From positions 1 to 7,648 of the forward strand of contig JASFME010000109.1 in assembly GCA_050117725.1 (NCBI GenBank): a DNA stretch of 7,648 nucleotides. The letters run 5' to 3'. The stretch is from JASFJH01 sp050117725 (GTDB taxonomy: Bacteria; Pseudomonadota; Gammaproteobacteria; AKS1). Made by a program: the position numbers and the translations under genes. Position 1 is the first letter of the stretch; the number at the start of each line of letters is the position of its first letter. The notes under the pieces were generated by a model that did not search any database, was not told the origin of the DNA, and saw only the letters and a program-made list of their open reading frames with translations. Below are positions 1 to 7,364 of the stretch, piece after piece.

Positions 1-892
1 CAATATCGCCATGGTCTTCCAGAACTATGCCCTGTATCCGCACATGAGTGTGCGGCGTAATCTCGAGTTTCCATTGCGCATGATGAAGCTGCCCGCGGAG
101 GAGGTGGCGAGGCGTACTGCCCGGGCGGCGGAGCTGTTGCAGTTAACGGATTTTCTGGAACGCATGCCGAAACAGTTATCCGGCGGCCAGCGGCAGCGCG
201 TGGCGATGGGTCGCGCCATTGTCCGTGAACCGCAGGTATTTCTCATGGACGAGCCGTTGTCCAACCTCGATGCAAAACTGCGCGTACAGATCCGCACCGA
301 GATTGCTTCCCTGCAGCGACGCCTCAATATCACTACTTTGTATGTGACCCACGACCAGGTCGAGGCGATGACGCTGGGCGATCGCGTGGCCGTCATGAAT
401 GACGGGCGGTTGCAGCAGGTGGCTGTTCCGCAGGAGTTGTATGAACGCCCGGCCAATACCTTTGTCGCACAGTTTATTGGTAGCCCGGGCATGAACGTGT
501 TTGCCAGTCGCCTGAAACAGCGCGCGTCGGAGTTGGCGTTTGAGTTTGCCGGGCAATGGCTGGCGGTGGCCGGTGAAGGCAGGATTAGCCTCGATCGGTT
601 GCGGCCGTATGCGGAGCAAGCCGTCTATGTCGGTTTACGGCCGGAGGCCTTCGCCGTCGCCACTGCCGGTGAGGCACAGCTGGCATTGCCGCTGACGGCG
701 GTGGAGGCACTCGGGCATGAACAGTTGCTGTATTTTGCCCTTCCGCAAGCAAATAGTGTGAATTTGATCGTGCGTATACAGGGTTCCCTGTCGCTCGCCA
801 TCGGTGAGCAGATCCCGTTGCACATTGATACGCGGGAATTGTATTTTTTCAATGCGCAGGGCGAGGCGATTTACGGGGACACGCCACCGTGA
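1..892 (+). CDS. ABC transporter ATP-binding protein, MalK/UgpC (CUT1) type, 5' truncated by window edge
   Basis: This is the ATPase subunit of an importer, probably for a sugar or sugar-like solute, acting on the inner face of the cytoplasmic membrane. The frame is open from base 2, so the ATG at 11 is internal and the Walker A region lies upstream. Numbering from that Met: Q-loop Gln at 4 in MVFQNYALYPHM, signature LSGGQ at 56-60, Walker B VFLMDEP with Asp80-Glu81, D-loop SNLD at 84-87, and switch His114 in YVTHDQ. About 130 further residues follow, matching the OB-fold/TOBE regulatory domain of MalK-like proteins (VGLRPE near 207-212). Adding the roughly 80 missing residues gives the family's usual 360-370. 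The stop overlaps the next gene's GTG in GTGA, which suggests translational coupling. Permease and binding-protein genes are not visible; they may lie upstream. The substrate cannot be told from this subunit. Confidence 0.95.
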   Translation, partial: NIAMVFQNYALYPHMSVRRNLEFPLRMMKLPAEEVARRTARAAELLQLTDFLERMPKQLSGGQRQRVAMGRAIVREPQVFLMDEPLSNLDAKLRVQIRTEIASLQRRLNITTLYVTHDQVEAMTLGDRVAVMNDGRLQQVAVPQELYERPANTFVAQFIGSPGMNVFASRLKQRASELAFEFAGQWLAVAGEGRISLDRLRPYAEQAVYVGLRPEAFAVATAGEAQLALPLTAVEALGHEQLLYFALPQANSVNLIVRIQGSLSLAIGEQIPLHIDTRELYFFNAQGEAIYGDTPP

Positions 893-1647
893 GTCGCGGA
901 TCGCCGGGTGCTTTTGCCGCGCAATTGAGCTGGCCTGAAGTGGAACGCCGTATCCAGCACGGTGCCGTGGCCGTGTTGCCGGTCGGTGCCGCATGCAAGG
1001 CGCACGGCCCGCACTTGCCGATGAACACGGATTTCCTGCAGGCCGAATGGCTGACCACGGCGCTGGTACAACGCAGCGACGTGCTGGTATGGCCGACACT
1101 AGGCTATGGTTATTACCCGGCGTTCACCGACTATCCCGGCAGCGTCAGCCTGGCACGCGAGACCTTTGAGCGAGTTGTATACGAGATCTTGAGTGATATC
1201 CGATGCGCCGGTGCGCGCGCCGTGCTGATCGTGAACATCGGTATCAGTACCATTGCCCCCTTGCAAGAAGTCATTGCTGCACTGCCGGAAATGATGCGCT
1301 GCGAGTTGGCCAACGTCTACGCGGGGCCGCATTATCGTCGCGTGGTAGACGCCATCGAGGAACAAGCCTGTGGTGGGCACGCCGACGAGATCGAGACTTC
1401 CATGCTGCTTGCCATTGGCCGGCAGCATGTCGCGCTGGACAGGGCGCAGGCATGGACTCCAGTCAACGCGGCTCCCGGTGGTACGTTCAGCCGCAGGGAT
1501 CCGGACAGCCCGCATTATTCACCGCAAGGCGTGTGGGGCGATCCGACGCTTGCCAGCGAGGACAAGGGGCAGCGCCTGCTGGCCGCCATCGTCGAGGATC
1601 TGCTGTCTGCAGTGCAGGGGTTGCAGCACGAGCGGCCACGGCGGTGA
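889..1647 (+). CDS. Creatininase-superfamily protein with variant metal-site motifs
   Basis: A 252-residue protein of the creatininase/creatinine amidohydrolase fold, whose members are metal-dependent amidohydrolases (creatininase, formamide hydrolases, MftE-type peptidases). Visible landmarks are LPVG at 30-33, HGPHLPMNTD at 39-48, YPGSVSL at 82-88, and GHADEIETS at 163-171. His39, Asp48, and Glu167 or Glu169 are plausible metal ligands. Two usual motifs differ. The E-Q-H that normally precedes GPHLP reads K-A-H, and the usual NGHGGN reads NIGIST at 116-121, so the His and Glu ligands of classical creatininase are absent there. Either this is a divergent subfamily with a rearranged metal site or activity is reduced. 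The GTG start at 889 sits inside the ABC ATPase stop (GTGA), which is why it is preferred. The tight coupling suggests the enzyme acts on, or matures, whatever the transporter handles. Substrate unknown. Confidence 0.88.
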   Translation: MSRGSPGAFAAQLSWPEVERRIQHGAVAVLPVGAACKAHGPHLPMNTDFLQAEWLTTALVQRSDVLVWPTLGYGYYPAFTDYPGSVSLARETFERVVYEILSDIRCAGARAVLIVNIGISTIAPLQEVIAALPEMMRCELANVYAGPHYRRVVDAIEEQACGGHADEIETSMLLAIGRQHVALDRAQAWTPVNAAPGGTFSRRDPDSPHYSPQGVWGDPTLASEDKGQRLLAAIVEDLLSAVQGLQHERPRR

Positions 1648-1652
1648 AAAAC

Positions 1653-2450
1653 ATGGGAACGGTTCGCACTTTTCTCTACTATGGGCATTACGTGTACGCT
1701 GATCGGGATGCCACCGCCATGCCAAGTCTTTCCCTGATCGAAGCCGAAGCCCGACGCATCGTCGGGCGACTGGACGAGGACCGGCGCCGCAGCCTGCAGG
1801 CAGCACTGGTCGAGCTGTGCGAAACCCACTGGCAGGAAGTGCGCGGACCGGAACCGGCGACACCGCTTGCCCGGGTGCTGTGGTCGGTCACGCCGCCGCT
1901 CGCGGATCTGCTTATCGATCTGTATGTCGCGGGTGACGTGCGGCTGGATGAAACCCTGCCCGCGTGTAATGTGGCGAAAGGACTGGCGCTGCTCGTGCTG
2001 GCGGAGATCGAACGCGGTGATGAGGCGGGTGTGCACCTCGCCCACGAACCGATGATGGCGTTCGAAACGGCGCCACCGCCGATGTCGTGGCTGGAACGTA
2101 TCGCCGCGTTGCTGCACGGCAAACTGGAGGTGCCCGCCCTGCATCCCCATGCGCATCATGCGCCGTTGTGGAAGGCTCTGGCCGCCATGGCCGCACACAG
2201 CCGACGCCTCGATCTGCCGGCCGTGCTGCAGGTTATCCGCCTGCTGGCAACGCCAGTGGAACAACTCGCCTCAAGCCGCGATGAGGCATTGGCACAACTG
2301 CGGCACGATGTGGACGAAGCAGGGATCTGCTTTGTCGCGGTGGACGACGATCACATCGCTTTCGAGCAACATGGCCACGCGCACAAACCCGTGCGCACCC
2401 GGCAACTCGCGCAGATGCTGCGCGAGATCAGGCAGCAGTGGTTGGGATGA
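1653..2450 (+). CDS. Unrecognised soluble protein, third gene of the ABC/creatininase operon
   Basis: I do not recognise this family. The frame encodes 265 residues from the ATG at 1653. A GTG at 1644 would overlap the upstream stop by 4 bp, and an ATG at 1719 would give 243 residues. No start has a clear ribosome-binding site. The 1653-1718 stretch is aromatic-rich and has lower third-position GC than what follows, which favours 1719, whereas operon spacing favours 1644 or 1653. The protein looks mainly alpha-helical and cytoplasmic, with no signal peptide or membrane segment. Counting from the 1719 Met it has acidic/basic helices at 5-40, hydrophobic segments near 50-100, a His-rich patch at 142-147 (HPHAHH), and a second His cluster near 218-222. 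The real coding frame ends at a TGA 6 bp from the convergent response regulator. The same frame stays open back to 1203, but that part is a shadow of the creatininase gene. Confidence 0.72.
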   Translation: MGTVRTFLYYGHYVYADRDATAMPSLSLIEAEARRIVGRLDEDRRRSLQAALVELCETHWQEVRGPEPATPLARVLWSVTPPLADLLIDLYVAGDVRLDETLPACNVAKGLALLVLAEIERGDEAGVHLAHEPMMAFETAPPPMSWLERIAALLHGKLEVPALHPHAHHAPLWKALAAMAAHSRRLDLPAVLQVIRLLATPVEQLASSRDEALAQLRHDVDEAGICFVAVDDDHIAFEQHGHAHKPVRTRQLAQMLREIRQQWLG

Positions 2451-2456
2451 GTGGTG

Positions 2457-2899
2457 TTACTCGTTCGGCAGCTTGACGATGGTCAGCCAGAAATCCTCGA
2501 TGCTTTTCACAATTGTGATGAACTGATCGAGGTCGACCGGCTTGGTCACATAGCAGTTGGCATGCAGGTCGTAGCTGCGCAGGATGTCTTCGTCGGCGCG
2601 CGAGGTGGTCAGCACGACCACGGGAATGCGCAGTAACTCCGGGTCCTGCTTGATTTCCTCGAGTACCTCGCGGCCGTCCTTTTTTGGCAGGTTCAGATCG
2701 AGCAGGATCAGGTCCGGGCGGGGTACATCACTGTATTCACCATGGCGGTTCAGGAATTCCATGGCATCCACGCCGTCCTCGACCACGTACAGGCTGTTGC
2801 GGACCTTGGCCTCTTTCAGTGCCTCGCGCGTGAGCCTGACGTCGGCGGGGTTGTCCTCCACCAACAGGATATCGATGCCTGCCTTGCTGCTGATCGTAC

Positions 2900-2903
<4 letters not shown>
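2457..2903 (-). CDS. Single-domain response regulator, Rcp1 type
   Basis: A 148-residue stand-alone receiver of the type first known from cyanobacterial phytochrome partners (Rcp1). It has no DNA-binding or enzymatic output domain. Acidic pocket Glu16-Asp17 lies in ILLVEDNPAD, the phosphoacceptor is Asp69 in LILLDLNLP, the switch Thr is in VVVLTTS (about 99), and Lys121 is in YVTKPVDLDQF. All canonical receiver residues are present, so it should accept phosphate. Its ATG overlaps the stop of the upstream PAS kinase (ATGA at 2900-2903), so that kinase is the obvious donor. With no output domain it may act as a phosphate sink, a relay intermediate, or a protein-binding switch. The last residues extend a little past the usual alpha-5 helix. 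It converges with the plus-strand operon with no terminator between them. Confidence 0.95.
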
Positions 2904-4021
<1,118 letters not shown>

Positions 4022-4051
4022 GGTACGAATACGGTTGCGCCAGTTCTGTGT

Positions 4052-4091
4052 GTGGCGCCCTTTGTACGACAGGGCGCCACGTTGTTTTTTT
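4052..4091 (+). terminator. Rho-independent terminator, plus-strand orientation, with no adjacent plus-strand gene
   Basis: A perfect 9-bp inverted repeat GTGGCGCCC (4052-4060) / GGGCGCCAC (4072-4080) encloses 11 nt that can themselves pair TGT with ACA. Four bases later comes a run of seven T (4085-4091) on the plus strand. On the minus strand the stem is followed by ACACAG, with no U-run, so the structure works as an intrinsic terminator only for rightward transcription. On the minus strand it would instead be a stable hairpin in the leader of the PAS kinase, ending about 30 nt before the TTG. No plus-strand gene lies nearby; the nearest upstream one ends at 2450. Confidence 0.7.
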
Positions 4092-4171
4092 CGTTAATAA
4101 ACCATTAAGCGGTACAGACCGCAGTAGCTCAATATAGCTTATGCCGGGGTGGACCGGCAACTTGCAGTGCG

Positions 4172-4567
4172 TCAGGAGGACGAGCCGGCAGCAGCTTGCA
4201 CGGGGATCACCGCCCAGTCGACTGTTGCCCAGTCGCGTTCGCCGCCCTGCCGCATGCTGTCGATATTTTGCAATGCCAGCAAGGTCTGTGACAGCTTGGC
4301 ATCATCCTGCAGGAACATGAGCCCCAGTTTCCCCCCGGAGTTATGTACCACCACCGCATTCTGGCTGAAGTGCCGCGTGGCGCCGTTGACGGTGATCGAA
4401 AATTCCACCTTGAGAGGTGTGTACTTGCGGTACGTCAGTGGCCCTGCCGTTACGCACATGCCCTCGTAGCTGATGTCATGGGCAGGGCAGATGGCAACGG
4501 GAAATCCATTATGGTGTATGGCGACACTGGTCTTTAGCGGTAGGCGTTTACTGCAGCGATGTTCCAT
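4172..4567 (-). CDS. Single-domain PilZ protein (predicted c-di-GMP receptor)
   Basis: A 131-residue protein consisting of little more than a PilZ domain, the beta-barrel that binds cyclic di-GMP. Both binding motifs are present: RxxxR as R4-C-S-K-R8 near the N-terminus, and D/NxSxxG as DISYEG at 31-36. The later GGKLGLMFL segment (78-86) is also typical of the fold, and an alpha-helical tail follows. No signal peptide or membrane segment is seen. The start is supported by AAGGAG (complement of 4573-4578) five bases upstream of the ATG. The gene shares a strand with both flanking two-component systems, 150 bp upstream of the PAS kinase and with only a weak hairpin after its stop, so cotranscription with the kinase is possible. 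Its effector target cannot be deduced; stand-alone PilZ proteins usually act by binding a partner. Confidence 0.93.
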   Translation of the reverse strand: MEHRCSKRLPLKTSVAIHHNGFPVAICPAHDISYEGMCVTAGPLTYRKYTPLKVEFSITVNGATRHFSQNAVVVHNSGGKLGLMFLQDDAKLSQTLLALQNIDSMRQGGERDWATVDWAVIPVQAAAGSSS

Positions 4568-4572
4568 GGTGG

Positions 4573-4578
4573 CTCCTT
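4573..4578 (-). promoter_or_regulatory. Ribosome-binding site of the PilZ gene
   Basis: The minus strand reads AAGGAG followed by five bases and then the ATG at 4567-4565. It is the clearest Shine-Dalgarno sequence among the minus-strand genes here and fixes the PilZ start. Confidence 0.75.
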
Positions 4579-4675
4579 GATTTTCTCAATATCTTGTTTT
4601 TGTCGCGTGCCATCCTTCTCCCTGACGGGTACGGCACTGCACTGTTATGGAGCGTAGTAAAAAACCGCTGCGCGA

Positions 4676-4690
4676 AGAATTCGTAATTCT
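4676..4690. repeat. 15-bp palindrome upstream of the PilZ gene
   Basis: AGAATT (4676-4681) and AATTCT (4685-4690) are perfect inverted repeats around CGT. The site lies about 109 bp upstream of the PilZ ATG, where an operator could sit. The minus strand beside it reads ATACGTAG, seven of eight bases of the GTAMGTAG element recalled for FixJ targets. Binding by the neighbouring FixJ-type regulator is an inference only. Confidence 0.4.
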
Positions 4691-4733
4691 ACGTATGTGC
4701 CGGAGCGTATACCCGGACAGTCGCTGTAGCGAC

Positions 4734-4759
4734 AAAAAAACCGGCCCCATAAGGGGCCG
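4734..4759 (-). terminator. Rho-independent terminator of the kinase/FixJ operon
   Basis: On the minus strand CGGCCCC (complement of 4759-4753), loop TTAT, and GGGGCCG (4748-4742) form a 7-bp all-GC stem. It is followed after one G by seven T (4740-4734). This is a strong intrinsic terminator for leftward transcription, about 180 nt beyond the FixJ-type stop codon. It insulates that operon from the PilZ gene. Confidence 0.85.
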
Positions 4760-4855
4760 CGGGAAGGCCACAAGGTGTGGCAGGGTGGGAGATAAAAAAT
4801 GAACATGAATCCACGTAACCAGGGTGTATTTATGTCAGGAAACAGTGTGAGGGTA

Positions 4856-4875
4856 AATCCGTATTTATACGGATT
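4856..4875. repeat. 20-bp perfect palindrome downstream of the FixJ-type gene
   Basis: AATCCGTAT (4856-4864) and ATACGGATT (4867-4875) are exact inverted repeats around TT. As DNA this has the size and symmetry of a dimeric-regulator operator. As RNA it can form an 8-bp stem with a 4-nt loop. It lies 65 bp past the FixJ-type stop and 97 bp before the terminator stem, inside the expected 3' untranslated tail. Confidence 0.6.
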
Positions 4876-4940
4876 CTGTCCAGCGGGTGGTCGGGCAGGT
4901 TGTCTGCAGCGGAGGCAGGGAATGCGAAGGGGCGCGGCAC

Positions 4941-5540
4941 TCAGGCTGACAGGGCCATGCGGATCAGGTCGGAGAGTGATTTTGCCTGCATTTTCTGCAT
5001 GATGTTGGCGCGGTGGGCCTCGACGGTGCGCGTGCTGATCCCCAGTTCGGCGGCGATGAGCTTGTTGATCTTGCCTGCGACCAGCAGTTGCAAGACCTCT
5101 TGCTCGCGTGAGGTCAGTGATTCAAGCAGCGTGGCGGCTTTCGCGTCATGCGCTTCTCTGTCCTGGGAGGTGCTCAGTTGCTCCAGGATCTCATTGACCC
5201 GTTGCAGCAGGTCGCTGGTATTGAAGGGTTTTTCGATGAAATCCACAGCGCCGGCCCGCATCGCCTGGACGGCCACGCTGACATCGCCATGCCCGGTCAT
5301 GACGATGAGCGGCAACCGGATGTTTTTCTCGTTCAGGACCTCCTGCAGTTCCAGGCCGGTCATATTCGGCATCCGGATATCCACGACGAGGCAGCCGGGA
5401 CTGCCATCGTAGGTGTCCAGGAAATCGATGGCAGAGGGGAAGCTCTGCGCCCGCAGTCCTTCACTGCGCAGGAGCAGGGCCAGGGATTCGCGAATGGCGT
5501 TGTCGTCGTCGACGATGTAGACCACGTATTCAGGTTGCAT
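4941..5540 (-). CDS. FixJ-type response regulator (receiver plus LuxR/NarL HTH)
   Basis: A 199-residue transcriptional regulator, close to the roughly 204 residues usual for FixJ. The receiver occupies about 5-118, with acidic residues Asp11-Asp13 in YIVDDDNAIR, phosphoacceptor Asp54 in LVVDIRMP, switch Thr82 in MTGHGDV, and Lys104 in FIEKPF. After a linker, the LuxR-type helix-turn-helix covers about 138-197: LTSREQEVLQLL, then AAELGISTRTVEAHRANIM with the recognition helix near 168-180. Phosphorylation should cause dimerisation and DNA binding. Its ATG lies inside the upstream kinase gene (11-bp overlap), so that kinase is its partner by coupling. FixJ/TtrR/DctR relatives control respiration, carbon uptake or electron-acceptor genes. 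No such target is adjacent, so the regulon is unknown. The nearest palindromes are at 4856-4875 and 4676-4690. Confidence 0.96.
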   Translation of the reverse strand: MQPEYVVYIVDDDNAIRESLALLLRSEGLRAQSFPSAIDFLDTYDGSPGCLVVDIRMPNMTGLELQEVLNEKNIRLPLIVMTGHGDVSVAVQAMRAGAVDFIEKPFNTSDLLQRVNEILEQLSTSQDREAHDAKAATLLESLTSREQEVLQLLVAGKINKLIAAELGISTRTVEAHRANIMQKMQAKSLSDLIRMALSA

Positions 5541-7170
5541 TGTCTTGTCCGTCTTCTGTCGTGATAGCTAGCGTGAAATGGAAAGTCGTGCCGTGCGGGT
5601 TGTTCGGTGTTGTCCACAGTTTGCCGCCATGCTCCTGGATGATGGAATGACAGATTGCCAGGCCCATCCCCATGCCGTTGGCCTTGGTCGTGTAGAAGCG
5701 TTCGAAAACCTTCTGTTGCGCCTCCTCACTGAGGCCGGGACCGGAGTCCTGTACCGCGATACAGATTTTGTCTTCCGGTATGCGCGAACTCGTGATGGTC
5801 AACTGCCGACTGCTCTTGTCGACAGCTTCCATGGCCTCGATGGCATTGCGGATCAGGTTGAGCAGGACCTGCTCGATGAGGATCTTTTCAAGCAGCACCG
5901 CTGGCAGATCCGCGGCCAGGGCCACGCTCATTTTCACGCTGTGCCAGCGTGCCTCGACTTCTGCCAGCCTCACCACGTCGCGAACCAGGTTGTTGATATC
6001 TATGGTTGAGCGATGTCCTTCGCCTTTACCGACGAATTCGCGCAGGCCACGGATGATCCGGCCACCGCGCTGTGCCTGGTTGGCGATATCCTGGAGTGCC
6101 CGCCGCACATCGTCAGGGGCATCGCCGTTTGCCGGCAACAGGCGCAGGCAGGCGTCGGCGTAGGTTGCAATCGACGTCAGGGGCTGGTTGAGTTCATGTG
6201 CGATCTCGGTGGCCATCTCGCCCATTGTGCTCAGACGGGTAGTATGGGCCAATTCCAGAGTGCGCATGCGCGCGCGTGACTCGGCCTGCTTGCGTTCGGT
6301 GATGTCGATGCCCGTAGTGATGATGTACTCGACCCTGCCAGCAGCGTCACGCATCACGGTCGTCGACCAGGCGATCAGGCGCCGCTCACCGGACTTGTTC
6401 AGCAACTCGGTTTCATATTTTTCGGGCTGTTTACCGGCGCGTAGTTGCGTGAATGCTTCATTCATTACCTCGTTATCAGCCGTTGCCAGCAATCTGTCGC
6501 ACATCGCTGTGCCGTGCACTTCCCCTGTGAGGTAGCCGGTAGCCTGTTCGCAGGCACGATTGCAGCGGATAATCCGACCGTCAGGGCCCAGCACCACGAT
6601 CAGGGCGCTGACCGTGTCCATAACCGCAGTATTGAAATCACGCTCCCAGCGCAGTCGCGTTTCGGTGTCGTGGCGCCGCGCGATTTCTTCCTGCAGCTCC
6701 GCATTCGCCTGTTTCAGATCGGCGGTGCGTTCTTCGACGCGGTGCTCCAGCAGATCATGGGCGTGACGCAGGGCCTCCTCACTGTGTTTGCGCTGCATGG
6801 CATAGCGTACCGCGCGTGATACGAGGACACTGTCGCCCTGACCTTTCACCAGGTAGTCCTGCGCCCCGGCCTTGACAGCCTCGACGGCGAGGCCTTCATC
6901 CATGTCGCCGCTCAGCACGACGATGGGCACGGCCGGCCACTCGGCACGCAACTGCTTCACTGTCTCGAGGCCATGCGAGTCCGGCAGGCTCAGATCGAGC
7001 AGCACGGCGTCCACGCTGTCAGCGTTGTTGTGCTGGAGGGCCTCGTTCAGACGTTCGAAGTGGGTAACCACGAAGCTGACGCCTTGTGAATCGGCCAGCG
7101 CCAGCTGAACCAGCCGGGCATCAGCGGGGTTATCTTCTACTAGAAGGATGCGGATCTGATCGGATTGCAT
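5530..7170 (-). CDS. Receiver-PAS-histidine kinase, FixL/DctB-like, partner of the FixJ-type regulator
   Basis: A 546-residue cytoplasmic kinase without membrane segments. Order: N-terminal receiver at about 6-125 (acidic pair Glu12-Asp13, phosphoacceptor Asp59 in AVLLDLSLPD, Ser87, Lys109), a coiled coil at about 126-172 rich in Glu, Arg and Ala, PAS at about 175-292 ending GIDITERKQAE, HisKA with His325 in IAHELNQPLTSI, and HATPase with N-box Asn442 (LNLIRNAIEAM), G1 DSGPGL at 475-480, and a glycine box GMGMGLA at 499-505. The HELNQP signature is that of kinases that pair with FixJ-type regulators, and the downstream gene is one, overlapped by 11 bp. The intact receiver at the front is unusual for FixL itself and suggests another kinase feeds into this one. 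The start is the ATG at 7168-7170, directly before the receiver, with a weak ribosome-binding site. No haem ligand could be assigned in the PAS domain. Confidence 0.95.
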   Translation of the reverse strand: MQSDQIRILLVEDNPADARLVQLALADSQGVSFVVTHFERLNEALQHNNADSVDAVLLDLSLPDSHGLETVKQLRAEWPAVPIVVLSGDMDEGLAVEAVKAGAQDYLVKGQGDSVLVSRAVRYAMQRKHSEEALRHAHDLLEHRVEERTADLKQANAELQEEIARRHDTETRLRWERDFNTAVMDTVSALIVVLGPDGRIIRCNRACEQATGYLTGEVHGTAMCDRLLATADNEVMNEAFTQLRAGKQPEKYETELLNKSGERRLIAWSTTVMRDAAGRVEYIITTGIDITERKQAESRARMRTLELAHTTRLSTMGEMATEIAHELNQPLTSIATYADACLRLLPANGDAPDDVRRALQDIANQAQRGGRIIRGLREFVGKGEGHRSTIDINNLVRDVVRLAEVEARWHSVKMSVALAADLPAVLLEKILIEQVLLNLIRNAIEAMEAVDKSSRQLTITSSRIPEDKICIAVQDSGPGLSEEAQQKVFERFYTTKANGMGMGLAICHSIIQEHGGKLWTTPNNPHGTTFHFTLAITTEDGQDNAT

Positions 7171-7225
7171 TAGACGTCGCTTTGGGTGGGCTGCGATCTT
7201 TTCAACTAATTATTCCATTTACATT

Positions 7226-7254
7226 AGCATAGTTTAATTGAGGTAGTTCAGCAA
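7226..7254 (-). promoter_or_regulatory. Candidate sigma-70 promoter of the kinase/FixJ operon
   Basis: On the minus strand TTGCTG (complement of 7254-7249), a 17-bp spacer and TATGCT (complement of 7231-7226) form a modest -35/-10 pair. It lies about 56 bp upstream of the kinase ATG, within an AT-rich stretch that contrasts with the GC-rich genes around it. The match is partial (3 of 6 and 4 of 6), so this is only a candidate. Confidence 0.35.
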
Positions 7255-7265
7255 AAGGTTATATT
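7238..7265 (+). promoter_or_regulatory. Candidate sigma-70 promoter of the DUF2779 gene
   Basis: TTGAGG (7238-7243), a 16-bp spacer and TATATT (7260-7265) resemble a -35/-10 pair directed rightward. The implied leader before the ATG at 7365 is about 90 nt. It overlaps the candidate leftward promoter, so the two could compete. A dyad TATATT/AATATA (7260-7277) covers the -10 element. Confidence 0.33.
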
Positions 7266-7364
7266 GACCATAATATATGTGTGTCATTCAGGTAGAGTCC
7301 AGGGGAGGGTGACCACTGGTTTTCCAGGCTTGTGTTTTCCGCGTATGAAACCCAACATGAAGCC

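Larger units (their letters stand above)
4568..4940. other. Non-coding interval rich in inverted repeats
   Basis: This 373-bp gap between the PilZ start and the FixJ-type stop holds no convincing gene. It contains, left to right: the presumed PilZ promoter region, without a clear sigma-70 match; a short palindrome (4676-4690); a 5-bp-stem hairpin GTCGC/GCGAC (4720-4733); a minus-strand terminator (4734-4759); a 6-bp-stem hairpin GCCACA/TGTGGC (4767-4781); and a 20-bp palindrome (4856-4875). The minus-strand transcript of the FixJ operon would therefore carry a 3' untranslated tail of about 185 nt with several stems before termination. Confidence 0.6.

Noticed and set aside
1203..1652. Long upstream extension of the third plus-strand gene
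   Set aside because: This part lies inside the creatininase gene in another frame and has a shadow-like Arg/Cys/Ala-rich composition. The real gene begins at 1644-1719.
4101..4158. Terminator after the PilZ gene (GCGGT/ACCGC and GCCGG/CCGGC repeats)
   Set aside because: Both stems are only 5 bp and no U-run follows on the minus strand, so termination is unlikely. Readthrough to the kinase gene stays possible.
4597..4620. Sigma-54 promoter before the PilZ gene (minus strand TGGCACG)
   Set aside because: The -24 half fits, but the -12 half reads AAAAA where TTGCW is needed.
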